From Nitrospirota bacterium (GTDB lineage: Bacteria; Nitrospirota; Thermodesulfovibrionia; Thermodesulfovibrionales; UBA9159): DNA of 64,000 bases. Both the position numbers and the translations under genes were made by a program. The notes below the pieces were generated by a model. That model made no database searches and was not told the DNA's origin. It saw only the letters and a list, made by a program, of their open reading frames with translations. Location of the stretch: contig JAMCWJ010000087.1 in the NCBI GenBank assembly GCA_023475105.1, forward strand, positions 1-64,000. Direction: 5' to 3'. Shown in pieces: positions 38,760 through 47,729 of the stretch (the stretch's first letter is position 1; every line of letters starts with the position of its first letter).

Positions 38760-41513
38760 ATGTCGGCAAGAGAATTGATCATCGAAGGGGCGCGCCAGAA
38801 CAACCTCAAGAATATCAGCCTGCGGCTGCCCCATAATAGCTTTATCGCGATCACGGGAGTGTCAGGGTCCGGAAAGTCCTCTCTCGCCTTCGATACCATA
38901 TTTGCGGAAGGGCAATGGAGGTTCATCGAATCGATTTCGACCTATGCGAGGCTCTTCCTCGAAAAACTGGACCGCCCCGACGTTGACGCCATTCACAATA
39001 TCAGACCTGCCGTCGCACTCGAACAGAAAAATCCCGTGCGCGGCTCGCGCTCGACCGTCGGCACGCTCACCGAACTCTATGACTACCTGAGGCTTCTCTA
39101 CTCGAAGGTCTCGACGCCTTACTGCCCGCAGTGCGGCAGGGAGATACGGAAATGGGACACCTCCCAGATCGTCCGCCTGCTCACCGAAGAATACGCGGGG
39201 AGGAGAGCGCTCATCGTATTCGGCGCGGCAGAGACTCCCGGCGAACTCGCGAAGCGGGGATATCACCGGATACTGCTCGACGGCGAGGTGAAGGATATTT
39301 CGGAGTTCGGCGCGCAGCCCGCAGACCCCGGCGCCCGGGAATCCGTCGAGGTGGTTCTCGACAGGCTGGTAATACGGGACGAACCAAGGCTGGCGGACTC
39401 TGTCGAGATGGCGTGGAAGGAAGGCAGTGAACGGCTGAAGGTCGTCCTCGTCGAAGACAGACCCGGCAACGCCGGGACATTGAAATTCACCGGCGCGAAT
39501 GCCTGCGATGAATGCGGCGTCGAACTTCCCGAACCCTCGCCCCTGCTTTTCTCCTTCAATCATCCGGTAGGGGCGTGTCCGAAATGCAAGGGCTTCGGCA
39601 ATGTCCTTGTCTATAACGAGGACCTCATCGTTCCCGACAAATATCTCTCGCTCTCAGAGGGGGCAATAGAGCCTTGGGAAAAGCCCGCGGCGAAATGGTG
39701 GAAAAGGCAACTGATGGCCGGGGCGAAGAAGGAAGGCATCGACGTAAAAAAACCGTTCGCGGAGTTTTCCCCTGAAGAAAGGGAAAGGATCTTCAAGGGC
39801 AGTCCGAACTTTTACGGCATAGACGATTTCTTTGAAGACCTCGAGGGCAGGAGGTACAAACTCCACGTCCGGGTCTTCCTGAGCCGGTACAGAAAAGGCG
39901 CGGTCTGTCCCGCCTGCGGGGGGAAGCGGCTCACGAAAGAGGCGCTCTCCTACAAGATCGCACAGTACGATATCGCCGAGCTTTCGGACCTCCCCGTCAC
40001 ACAACTCGCGAGGTTCTTTCGCGAGAGCGATCTCTCGCCCTTTCAGAAAGACCTCGCGAGGGAGATACTACGGCAGATCGCGCTCAAACTCTCCTTTCTC
40101 CAGCGGGTCGGCCTCGACTATCTCACCCTGAGCAGGCATGGCAAGAGCCTTTCCGGGGGCGAGTACCAGCGCGTCAACCTGTCGAATCAGCTCGCCTCTC
40201 ATCTGACCGGGACCCTTTACGTGCTCGACGAGCCCACCGTGGGGCTCCATGCAAGAGATACCGAGAGGGTCGCAAAGATCATGTCCGAACTCGCAGGGAT
40301 GGGGAACACGGTGATCGTCGTGGAGCACGACAAGGGGATCATACAGGCCGCGGACTGGATCGTCGAACTCGGCCCGGGCGGAGGACACAAGGGAGGGGAA
40401 GTCGTCTTTTCCGCCCCCAGGGAACAGTTTTTGAAGGCCGACACGCTGACGGCGCGTTACCTCAAAGGCCGCGACAGAATTACCGTGGCCCGCGGGAGGA
40501 AACCCCTATCGTCCCGCAGACTCGTCCTTTCCGGAGCGGAAGGCAACAATCTGAAAGGGATAACCCTGAAGATCCCCCTCGGCTCCCTCACCTCGATAAC
40601 CGGGGTCTCCGGTTCAGGAAAGAGCAGTCTCGTTGTGGAGACCCTCTACCCGGCGCTTGCGAAAGGCTTCGGCATCCAGGAAGATACGCCCCTTCGCTAC
40701 GCATCGCTTGAGGGTCAGGAGTTGGTGCGGGGCCTGAAGATCATCGACCAGAGCCCCATCGGAAGGTCTCCGCGTTCGAACCCCGTCACCTACCTGAAGA
40801 TATTCGACCAGATACGAAAACTCTTTTCTGAACAAACGGAGGCTAAGGCGCACGGTTACGGTCCCGGGTTCTTTTCCTTCAATGTGCCCGGGGGAAGGTG
40901 CGAGACATGCAGGGGTGAAGGGTACCAGAAGATGGAGATGTACTTCTTCGAAGACATCTATGTCAAGTGCGAAGCATGCGACGGCAGGCGTTACAGGCCG
41001 GAAGCCCTGAGGGTCGCTTACAACGGCAGGAACATCGTCGACGTTCTCGAAATGACGGTGGATGAAGGACTTGAGCTCTTTTCGGATGTCCCCTCGATTG
41101 CCGGCAGGCTTGCCCTCATGAAAGATGTCGGGCTTGGATACCTGAGGCTGGGACAGCCCGGGACGACGCTTTCGGGAGGAGAGGCCCAGAGACTGAAGAT
41201 ATGCTCGGAATTGTCCTTCGCCGCGAGAGGCGATTTTTTCTACATCCTTGATGAACCTACCGTCGGGCTCCATTTCAACGACGTGAGGCTGCTCATCCAT
41301 GTCCTCCGGAAGCTTGTCGATGCAGGCAATACCGTTGTGGTGATCGAGCACAACCTCGATATGATCGCTGCATCGGACTGGATCGTAGACCTGGGACCGG
41401 AAGGCGGCGACCGGGGTGGCAGGGTCATCTTCGAAGGGACCCCCGAGGAGATCGTGAAGGTCAAAGATTCCTACACCGGAAAATATCTGAAAAGCGCTTT
41501 GAACCGGCATTGA
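38760..41513 (+). CDS. uvrA: UvrA-family excinuclease ATPase (divergent)
   Basis: 917 residues with two ABC modules. The first Walker A is GVSGSGKSSLAF and its signature is LSGGEYQRVNL. The second Walker A is GVSGSGKSSLVV, and its signature LSGGEAQRLKICSEL is followed by DEPTVGLHFND. Zinc-binding pairs are CPQCG, CPKC/CPAC and CETC...CEAC. It recognises DNA damage for nucleotide excision repair. Its sequence departs from the usual UvrA at several places (for example GQWRFIESISTYARLFLEKL in place of the common SAYARQFL), so it may be a second, specialised paralogue. It is transcribed divergently from mqnE, and an O-methyltransferase gene follows. Confidence 0.85.
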   Translation: MSARELIIEGARQNNLKNISLRLPHNSFIAITGVSGSGKSSLAFDTIFAEGQWRFIESISTYARLFLEKLDRPDVDAIHNIRPAVALEQKNPVRGSRSTVGTLTELYDYLRLLYSKVSTPYCPQCGREIRKWDTSQIVRLLTEEYAGRRALIVFGAAETPGELAKRGYHRILLDGEVKDISEFGAQPADPGARESVEVVLDRLVIRDEPRLADSVEMAWKEGSERLKVVLVEDRPGNAGTLKFTGANACDECGVELPEPSPLLFSFNHPVGACPKCKGFGNVLVYNEDLIVPDKYLSLSEGAIEPWEKPAAKWWKRQLMAGAKKEGIDVKKPFAEFSPEERERIFKGSPNFYGIDDFFEDLEGRRYKLHVRVFLSRYRKGAVCPACGGKRLTKEALSYKIAQYDIAELSDLPVTQLARFFRESDLSPFQKDLAREILRQIALKLSFLQRVGLDYLTLSRHGKSLSGGEYQRVNLSNQLASHLTGTLYVLDEPTVGLHARDTERVAKIMSELAGMGNTVIVVEHDKGIIQAADWIVELGPGGGHKGGEVVFSAPREQFLKADTLTARYLKGRDRITVARGRKPLSSRRLVLSGAEGNNLKGITLKIPLGSLTSITGVSGSGKSSLVVETLYPALAKGFGIQEDTPLRYASLEGQELVRGLKIIDQSPIGRSPRSNPVTYLKIFDQIRKLFSEQTEAKAHGYGPGFFSFNVPGGRCETCRGEGYQKMEMYFFEDIYVKCEACDGRRYRPEALRVAYNGRNIVDVLEMTVDEGLELFSDVPSIAGRLALMKDVGLGYLRLGQPGTTLSGGEAQRLKICSELSFAARGDFFYILDEPTVGLHFNDVRLLIHVLRKLVDAGNTVVVIEHNLDMIAASDWIVDLGPEGGDRGGRVIFEGTPEEIVKVKDSYTGKYLKSALNRH

Positions 41514-41534
41514 ATGGACAAAGAAGGAGGTCCG

Positions 41535-42260
41535 ATGAACCGAAAACCTACTCAGGGGGCGGACAGGCAATCCGGGAACACCTCCGGCATCTCCTGCTTC
41601 ATGGATCTCGTGGCCAGGGAGGCTGAAGAGTATGCCGCGGATCACACCACGCCCATGTCGGCGCTGCTCGAAGAGGTCGAACGCTTTACCCTGATGAAGA
41701 CACCCTATCCCAGCATGCTCACCGGGCGGGTCGAAGGCCGCTTCCTGCAGACAATTACCCGATTGTCCGGAGCCCGGCACATTGTCGACATAGGCACTTT
41801 CACCGGCTACTCGGCCCTCGCCATGGCCGAGGTCCTGCCCGATGACGCTGAGATCCTGACCATCGAGCATAATGCAGAACACGCGAAGATCGCTCAGAAT
41901 TTCTTCGACCGGAGCCCCGGCGGTTTCAAGATCACCCTGTGCCTGGGCGAGGCCCTCGAAATCCTGAAGACCCTGCCGGATGGAAAGACCGATCTTGTTT
42001 TCATCGATGCCGACAAACGAAACTACAGCGCTTATTATGGAGAGTCGATGCGGATTTTACGAACCGGCGGTTTGATACTTGCCGATAATGCCCTGTGGTA
42101 TGGCAGGATCTTCGATCCGAAGGACGATGACAGCCGGGCGATGGCGGATTTCAATGAACTGGTGAAAGCGGATGACCGGGCTGAAAAGTTGTTCCTTACC
42201 ATCCGGGACGGGATTTATCTGATAAGGAAACGCGGCAGCGATGAAATGAACAGATCGTAG
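41535..42260 (+). CDS. SAM-dependent O-methyltransferase (caffeoyl-CoA OMT family)
   Basis: 241 residues. The ATG at 41535 is chosen because of a perfect AAGGAGGT site 3 nt away; an ATG at 41514 lacks one. Family motifs are visible: the SAM-binding HIVDIGTFTGYSALAMAE, the acidic DLVFIDADKRNY (metal ligand Asp) and LILADNALWYGRI with the conserved DN metal ligands. It methylates catechol-like hydroxyls in known relatives. The substrate here is unknown. It is probably co-transcribed with uvrA. Confidence 0.9.
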   Translation: MNRKPTQGADRQSGNTSGISCFMDLVAREAEEYAADHTTPMSALLEEVERFTLMKTPYPSMLTGRVEGRFLQTITRLSGARHIVDIGTFTGYSALAMAEVLPDDAEILTIEHNAEHAKIAQNFFDRSPGGFKITLCLGEALEILKTLPDGKTDLVFIDADKRNYSAYYGESMRILRTGGLILADNALWYGRIFDPKDDDSRAMADFNELVKADDRAEKLFLTIRDGIYLIRKRGSDEMNRS

Positions 42261-42372
42261 CGCTTCGGAGCCTGCGTGACACATCATCCCGGAGTCGGCG
42301 CTATTCCTTGAGGCACTTTCCGAGCCGCGCAAGGCAGCGGCCCCAGGCGTCTTTGGCGGCATCGGGTTCTTC

Positions 42373-42966
42373 TCAGTGGCGTTTCTCCGGAAGTACCACC
42401 GTACACGTGCTTCCCTTTTTCCATTCGCTCTCCATCCTGATTTCTCCCCCGTGCGCCTCGACTATCGCCTTTGCGATACTGAGGCCGAGTCCTGTGCCTT
42501 CTGAGCCTCGCGAAGAGTCGGCCCTGAAAAAGCGGTCATATATCCTTTCAATGTCCTTCTCTTTCATGCCGGTCCCCGAGTCCCTAACCGAAACAACCGT
42601 CTTCCCTTCACCTCTCGATGCGGAAATCTCCACGAGGCCATTCTCGTTGCTGTACTTCACCCCGTTTTCGATTATATTGAGAAATGCCTCGGTGAGTCTG
42701 TCCCTGTCTCCCTCGACCGTGATGTCGCTCCCGACATTTGTAATAACGCGTATCCGTCTCTCTCCGGCAAGGGGCCGCAAGATCAGCACCGCCTCGTGGA
42801 TACAATCACTCAGCGAGATATCTGTATAGTCCCCGGGAGACAAAACGCCCATGTACAGGCCCTCTTCCCCGTCATAGGAAAGGTCAACGGCAAAGGAATT
42901 TTCTTCGAGTCCCTGCTTGAGGATACCTGCCAGTCTCTTTTCATCTTCTATGATGAGGATCTTCAC
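42373..42966 (-). pseudogene. Deletion fusion of a response regulator N-terminus to a histidine kinase ATPase domain
   Basis: 197 codons. Residues 1-39 are the start of an OmpR-type receiver (MKILIIEDEKRLAGILKQGL...) including the first acidic pair. From about residue 40 the sequence switches to the end of a sensor kinase. This part has an N box (NIIENGVKYS), a G1 box (DSGTGM), an F box (YDRFFRAD) and a G2 box (GTGLGLSIAK). The receiver phospho-acceptor Asp, its output domain, and the kinase sensor and H box are all missing. An in-frame deletion across an adjacent response regulator-kinase gene pair explains this best. It is unlikely to signal normally. Confidence 0.8.
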
Positions 42967-43064
42967 GCACGCACCGCTTTATGTGATTTTATCAGAACAC
43001 GCAGGAAGGCACCATCATTTCCGGTGGCGTGTGTTCAGACTCACTTCCCGCATGCCTTTCACGC

Positions 43065-43138
43065 TCACTGCCCAAAAACGGCGCCTGTGGTGAGTATCAT
43101 AGTCAGCGCGGCAACCGTCGCTATTACCTTGTCTTCAT
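43065..43138 (-). pseudogene. Frameshifted signal-peptide remnant
   Basis: An excellent ribosome site (AAAGGAGGAAATT) precedes the ATG at 43138, but the frame stops after four codons. In the neighbouring frame a typical signal peptide reads KVIATVAALTMILTTGAVFGQ and then stops at 43065. A single-base loss near 43128 would explain it. It lies next to the broken two-component gene, so the locus seems to be decaying. Alternatively it is an unrelated short leader. Confidence 0.4.
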
Positions 43139-43497
43139 AATTTCCTCCTTTGCCGAATTGTAAGCTCCGTCTCTGACGGATATTCGGTCCTTGCCCTGAT
43201 CATAGCAAGGCGAAGATTAAAGGAAGATTAGAACGGATCAGTCGTCATGGGACGTCTCAGCAGGCGAGGTTGCAGAATAACCTTTTCTTCGTTTGTCAGC
43301 TTCCGCTATATTTTCCTTGCGCAGACTTTACGATAAAGCATTGTGCCGGGATTCGGGAAAGCCCGAATTCGATATGGCGACCATCCGCTGGTTCTTGATG
43401 CGGCGTTTGTTCTTCAGGTGCTCATGGATCAACTCCATCGGCGTTCTCGCCTTTTCTCTCTCCCTGTTCAGGATCAGCGCCTTCATTTCAGTTTTCT
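43139..43497. other. Intergenic stretch with one doubtful small frame
   Basis: Apart from a 52-codon frame at 43328-43486 (minus) nothing is evident. That frame begins 11 bp after the stop of the editing-domain gene, is rich in charged residues (MKALILNREREKARTPMELI) and lacks a clear ribosome site. It could be a small co-transcribed gene or chance. Confidence 0.35.
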
Positions 43498-43908
43498 CTA
43501 GAACTCCTTGAAGACCTTGGCGAGCGAATCCCCTGCAACGTGCATCCTGAATTCGCTGAAGTACCCGAAGGGAGTCCTCATGACCCGGTATCCCGTCCGC
43601 TCCAGCCTTTCGCTCACCTCGTCCAGAAGCGATTTCGCAAACCCCGGCGAGGACTTGCTGGAGGAGAGATGGTTGAAGGAATGGAGCACCACATTTTTCG
43701 TACCAAATTTCCCGGCGATCCATTTGGTGTTCTTGACGAATTTCTGGACGACGCTCTCCCTCTTCACCTCATCTTCTGCTTCGACATGAAAGAAGATGAC
43801 TGCCGCATTGCCAAGGGATTCCTCCCGCTCGCTGTCGACAACCTCCGGCAGACTCTTCAACGCCGTCTTGTACCACCATTCATGCACATAGAACATCAGG
43901 AGCTTCAT
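43498..43908 (-). CDS. Free-standing archaeal-type threonyl-tRNA synthetase editing domain
   Basis: 136 residues matching the N-terminal editing domain of archaeal ThrRS (the tRNA-Thr_ED fold, related to D-aminoacyl-tRNA deacylase). Visible signatures are the N-terminal MKLLMFYVHEWWYKT strand, VVLHSFNHLSSSKSSPGFA with the conserved HLSS, and RTPFGYFSEFRMHVAGDSLA near the end. In archaea this domain removes mischarged serine from tRNA-Thr. Here no synthetase is attached, so it may act in trans or have another substrate. Neighbours give no further clue. Confidence 0.75.
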   Translation of the reverse strand: MKLLMFYVHEWWYKTALKSLPEVVDSEREESLGNAAVIFFHVEAEDEVKRESVVQKFVKNTKWIAGKFGTKNVVLHSFNHLSSSKSSPGFAKSLLDEVSERLERTGYRVMRTPFGYFSEFRMHVAGDSLAKVFKEF

Positions 43909-44040
43909 ACAACATTGTTCTCTAAACGACTGCCCCGCGTCAAGTCGACGGGGCCATCAAAATCCACTATCAATTCTGCGTGGGGATGCATTCGAACGGT
44001 TTCAGCGGGCCGTATCACCTTTCGGATGAGGCGGCCCGGC

Positions 44041-44064
44041 GCCTCGGAGCGAAGCGAGAATGAG
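44041..44064. repeat. Partial copy of the dispersed 120-bp element
   Basis: 24 bp identical to the core block of copy 1 (1564-1587; GCCTCGGAGCGAAGCGAGAA...). The terminal repeats are absent. It lies in the 282-bp gap between the editing-domain gene and the peptide-binding protein gene, which otherwise holds nothing I can identify. Confidence 0.7.
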
Positions 44065-44190
44065 TGAGAATGCCGTCCTCATGCAGATGACCTTGATCGC
44101 AGTTTCCGGACAGCACGGGAAACGGCGGGGGCATCCCGCCCGGGCAGCATCCCGCGTACAACCCGCGTATTTCTTGTATAATATCTCACC

Positions 44191-45840
44191 ATGTTTTCGG
44201 CTGTCGCGAAAAAACTCTTCATCCCACTCCTTGTTCTCCTTGCCCTTTCGGCCTGCCGGAACAAGGAGCCCGGAGCAGTCCGGGCCGCTTCGGAGAATAT
44301 TCCCCTTTTGCCCGCTTACGGAGATGCCCTGCTAGAGGGCTCGATCGGCGAGCCGACCGTTCTCATCCCCATGCTCGCCGGGGACAGCGCCTCGCACCAG
44401 GTGGCCGGACTGATCTTCAACGGTCTTGTGAAATACGACACCGACCTGAGCATCATCGGCGACCTTGCGGAGTCGTGGAAGATTTCGAAGGACGGACTCG
44501 TCATCACCTTCCACTTGAAAAAAGGGGTGAAGTGGACCGACGGCGTCGAGTTCACGTCGGACGATGTGATGTTCGGTTATAAGACGATCATCAACGAGAA
44601 GACGCCGACCGCTTATGCCGAGGATTACCTGCAGGTAAAAAAGGCGGAAGCCCCCGACAAATACACCTTCAGGGTGACCTATGGAAAGCCCTTTGCGCCT
44701 GCGCTTTCGACCTGGGGAGATCTCGTTGTGCTTCCCAAACATCTCCTCGAAGGAAAAGACATCACGAAGGGCAGTTTCGGCAGAGGCCCTGTCGGGATGG
44801 GGCCCTACATACTCAAGAACTGGATTCCCGGGCAGGAGCTGAAGCTCGCCTCCAACCATGAGTATTTCGAGGGCAGGCCTTACATCGATCAGTATATCTA
44901 CCGCATAATCCCCGACCCTGCGACGATGTTTCTGGAACTCCAGACAGGCGGGCTCGACCTCATGGGTCTCACCCCGCTCCAGTACACAAAGCAGACGGAG
45001 ACCGATTATTTCAGGAAGAACTTTCAGAAATTTCGCTATCCGACCTTCGCCTACACGTACATGGGGTTCAACCTGAAGCACCCTTTTTTCCAGGACGTGC
45101 GCGTGAGGCGCGCGATCGCCCATGCGATCGACAAGCAGGAGATCGTGGATGTCGTTCTCTTCGGCCTCGGAAAACCCGCGACAGGCCCGTATGTTCCCAA
45201 TACCTGGCCCTATAATCCGAATGTCAAGAAATACGAATACAACCCCGGAAAGGCAAAGCGCCTTCTCGAAGAGGCCGGATGGAAAGATACCAACGGCGAC
45301 GGCGTCCTCGAAAAAAACGGCAGGCCCTTCAGATTCACGATCCTTACGAATATGGGGAACAGTCTCAGGACGAACACCGCCACGATCATCCAGTGGAGGC
45401 TTGCAAAGGTCGGCATAAAGGTCGACATCCGGACGCTCGAATGGTCCACCTTCGTCAACCAGTTTATCGACAAGAGACGCTTCGAGGCGGTGATCCTCGG
45501 ATGGGGCATCGGCCTCGATCCCGACCAGTACGACATATGGTATTCGGGGAAGACCAAGGAGAAGGAGTTCAATTTCGTAAGCTACAGTAACCCGGAGGTC
45601 GATGCCCTGCTCGAAAAAGGCCGGAGGACGTTCGATCTCGAAGAGCGGAAAAAAGCTTACTTCAGGATGCAGGAGATCCTCGCCGAAGACCTTCCCTATA
45701 TCTTCCTGTATGTGCCCGAGGCGCTCCCCATCGTGCAGGCGCGCTTCAAGGGAATAAAGCCTTCCCCGATAGGGATAGAATACAACCTCCCGAAATGGTA
45801 TGTGCCGGAACCGCTCCAGAGGCACGCTATGGAGCCCTGA
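44191..45840 (+). CDS. Peptide/nickel-type ABC transporter substrate-binding lipoprotein
   Basis: 549 residues of solute-binding protein family 5 (OppA/DppA type). A lipoprotein signal ends in LSAC (Cys 22). The family signature region ([20 protein letters not shown] and [20 protein letters not shown]) is intact, as is the C-terminal domain. It captures peptides or similar ligands in the periplasm and hands them to the two permeases encoded next. The permease start overlaps its stop by 1 bp. Confidence 0.92.
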   Translation: MFSAVAKKLFIPLLVLLALSACRNKEPGAVRAASENIPLLPAYGDALLEGSIGEPTVLIPMLAGDSASHQVAGLIFNGLVKYDTDLSIIGDLAESWKISKDGLVITFHLKKGVKWTDGVEFTSDDVMFGYKTIINEKTPTAYAEDYLQVKKAEAPDKYTFRVTYGKPFAPALSTWGDLVVLPKHLLEGKDITKGSFGRGPVGMGPYILKNWIPGQELKLASNHEYFEGRPYIDQYIYRIIPDPATMFLELQTGGLDLMGLTPLQYTKQTETDYFRKNFQKFRYPTFAYTYMGFNLKHPFFQDVRVRRAIAHAIDKQEIVDVVLFGLGKPATGPYVPNTWPYNPNVKKYEYNPGKAKRLLEEAGWKDTNGDGVLEKNGRPFRFTILTNMGNSLRTNTATIIQWRLAKVGIKVDIRTLEWSTFVNQFIDKRRFEAVILGWGIGLDPDQYDIWYSGKTKEKEFNFVSYSNPEVDALLEKGRRTFDLEERKKAYFRMQEILAEDLPYIFLYVPEALPIVQARFKGIKPSPIGIEYNLPKWYVPEPLQRHAMEP

Positions 45841-46838
45841 TGCCGACCTATCTGATGAAGCGCCTTGTCGAGATAGTCCCGACGCTCTTCGGGATCACTC
45901 TCATCTCCTTCTTCATCATTCACCTTGCCCCGGGCAAACCGACGGACATATTCACCGAGCTGAACCCGAAGATCACGCCCGAGGCGAGGGAGAGGCTCGA
46001 AAAATACTACGGCCTCGACAAACCGGTCCCCGTCCAGTACTGGATGTGGCTCAAGCGCGTGGCGAAGCTCGATTTCGGCGAGTCGTTTTCACCCGACAGG
46101 AGGCCCGTCATACAAAAGATCTGGGACGGCAAAAGGCCCCTTATCGAACGGAGGCTCTTCGTCACGTTCATGATCAACGTCCTTTCGCTGATCATCATCC
46201 TTGCCTTCGCGATACCGATAGGGATCTCTTCGGCGACACGCCGCAATTCGCTCTATGACAAGGTCATGACGACGACCGTGTTCGTGGGCTTTGCGACGCC
46301 CTCCTTCTGGCTCGCCCTGCTCCTCATGATCCTCTTCGGTGCGCACCTCCACTGGCTGCCGATCTCCCAGCTCAAGTCGATGAATTTCGATTCGCTCTCT
46401 CTCGCCGGCAAGATATGGGACCTGTCGAAGCACCTCGTCCTTCCTATCTTCGTTTCCGCCTTTACAGGGCTCGCGGGGGATTCGCGGTTCATGAGGAGCA
46501 GCATGCTCGAGGTGATCGGACAGGATTACGTGACCGTGGCGAGGGCAAAGGGGCTCTCCGAAAGGCTCGTCATCTACCGCCATGCCTTTCGCAACGCCCT
46601 CCTTCCGATCATAACCCTCATCGGCCTCAGCATCGGAGGTCTCGTGGGCGGGAGCGTGATCTTCGAAAATATCTTCGGCATACCGGGCATGGGACAGCTC
46701 TTTTATATGAGCGTCATGACGAGGGACTATCCGACAGTCATGGGCATTCTGACGATCGGCGCGGTCCTGACCCTTCTCGGCAATCTGCTTGCAGACATAG
46801 GATACATGCTCGCAGACCCGAGGATACGGACGAGGTGA
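45840..46838 (+). CDS. Peptide ABC transporter permease, DppB/OppB type
   Basis: 332 residues from the ATG at 45840, which shares a base with the preceding stop (TGATG). Six hydrophobic helices are visible. The inner-membrane EAA-like coupling motif reads [27 protein letters not shown]. It pairs with the DppC-type permease 3 bp downstream. Confidence 0.92.
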   Translation: MPTYLMKRLVEIVPTLFGITLISFFIIHLAPGKPTDIFTELNPKITPEARERLEKYYGLDKPVPVQYWMWLKRVAKLDFGESFSPDRRPVIQKIWDGKRPLIERRLFVTFMINVLSLIIILAFAIPIGISSATRRNSLYDKVMTTTVFVGFATPSFWLALLLMILFGAHLHWLPISQLKSMNFDSLSLAGKIWDLSKHLVLPIFVSAFTGLAGDSRFMRSSMLEVIGQDYVTVARAKGLSERLVIYRHAFRNALLPIITLIGLSIGGLVGGSVIFENIFGIPGMGQLFYMSVMTRDYPTVMGILTIGAVLTLLGNLLADIGYMLADPRIRTR

Positions 46839-46841
46839 CGC

Positions 46842-47702
46842 ATGAAGGATACACGCTTCAGTTCTCTTTTCTGGAACCGCTTCAGGAGGAACAGCCTTGC
46901 CGTCGCCGGCGGAATCCTCGTACTGCTCCTCTTCGTAGTTGCGGCCTTTGCACCTCTGCTCTCACCGTACAATCCCGACGATATCGACAGCAGGCATGTC
47001 CTTGACCCTCCGGGCATCGATCATCCGCTCGGCACCGACGACCTCGGACGGGACGTGCTGAGCAGGATGATATGGGGTTCGCGCATATCCCTCGCAGTCG
47101 GTTTTGTGGCGGTCGGCATCGCAACCCTTATCGGGATGATCCTCGGAGCGGTCTCGGGCTATTACGGCGGGTGGACGGACAGGATCATCATGAGGTCCAT
47201 CGACATCATGCTTGCGATCCCGACATTTTTCCTGATCCTTGCGGTGATCGCATTCGTGGGGTCGGGCATAGGAAACATCATGGCCGTCATCGGCCTCACT
47301 TCGTGGATGGGAGTGGCCCGGCTCGTGAGGGCGGAGTTCCTTTCGCTCAAGGGAAGGGAATTCGTGCTCGCGGCCAAGGCCCTGGGCGCTCGGGACCTCA
47401 GGATTATCTTCAGGCACATCATGATCAACAGCATGGCGCCCGTGCTCGTCTCGGCCGTTTTAGGGGTCGCAGGCGCGGTCCTCGTCGAATCGGCCCTCAG
47501 TTTCCTCGGCCTCGGGGTCCAGCCGCCGACCCCCAGCTGGGGGAATATCCTCACCCTCGGAAAGGACAACATCGAGATCGCCTGGTGGCTCTCGGTCTTC
47601 CCGGGTGTCGCCATCCTGATCACCGTCCTTGCATACAACCTGCTCGGTGAAGGGATACGAGACTCGATCGACCCGAGGCTTTGGAGCCATGAGAGACGCT
47701 AG
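46842..47702 (+). CDS. Peptide ABC transporter permease, DppC/OppC type
   Basis: 286 residues, with the N-terminal domain of OppC-like permeases (LFVVAAFAPLLSPYNPDDID, then HPLGTDDLGRDVLSRMIWG). The coupling motif is FVLAAKALGARDLRIIFRHI. It is the last transporter gene; no ATPase genes follow, so ATPases must be supplied from elsewhere in the genome. The next gene is glnE, 27 bp downstream. Confidence 0.92.
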   Translation: MKDTRFSSLFWNRFRRNSLAVAGGILVLLLFVVAAFAPLLSPYNPDDIDSRHVLDPPGIDHPLGTDDLGRDVLSRMIWGSRISLAVGFVAVGIATLIGMILGAVSGYYGGWTDRIIMRSIDIMLAIPTFFLILAVIAFVGSGIGNIMAVIGLTSWMGVARLVRAEFLSLKGREFVLAAKALGARDLRIIFRHIMINSMAPVLVSAVLGVAGAVLVESALSFLGLGVQPPTPSWGNILTLGKDNIEIAWWLSVFPGVAILITVLAYNLLGEGIRDSIDPRLWSHERR

Positions 47703-47729
47703 GGAAATCCGACCCTCCACGCAGGGTGA

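Noticed and set aside
42301-42372. Open frame directly after the kinase-fusion stop, ending with a protein-like tail (AKDAWGRCLARLGKCLKE).
   Set aside because: Only about 23 codons and no start. It might be the end of a lost gene but cannot be supported.
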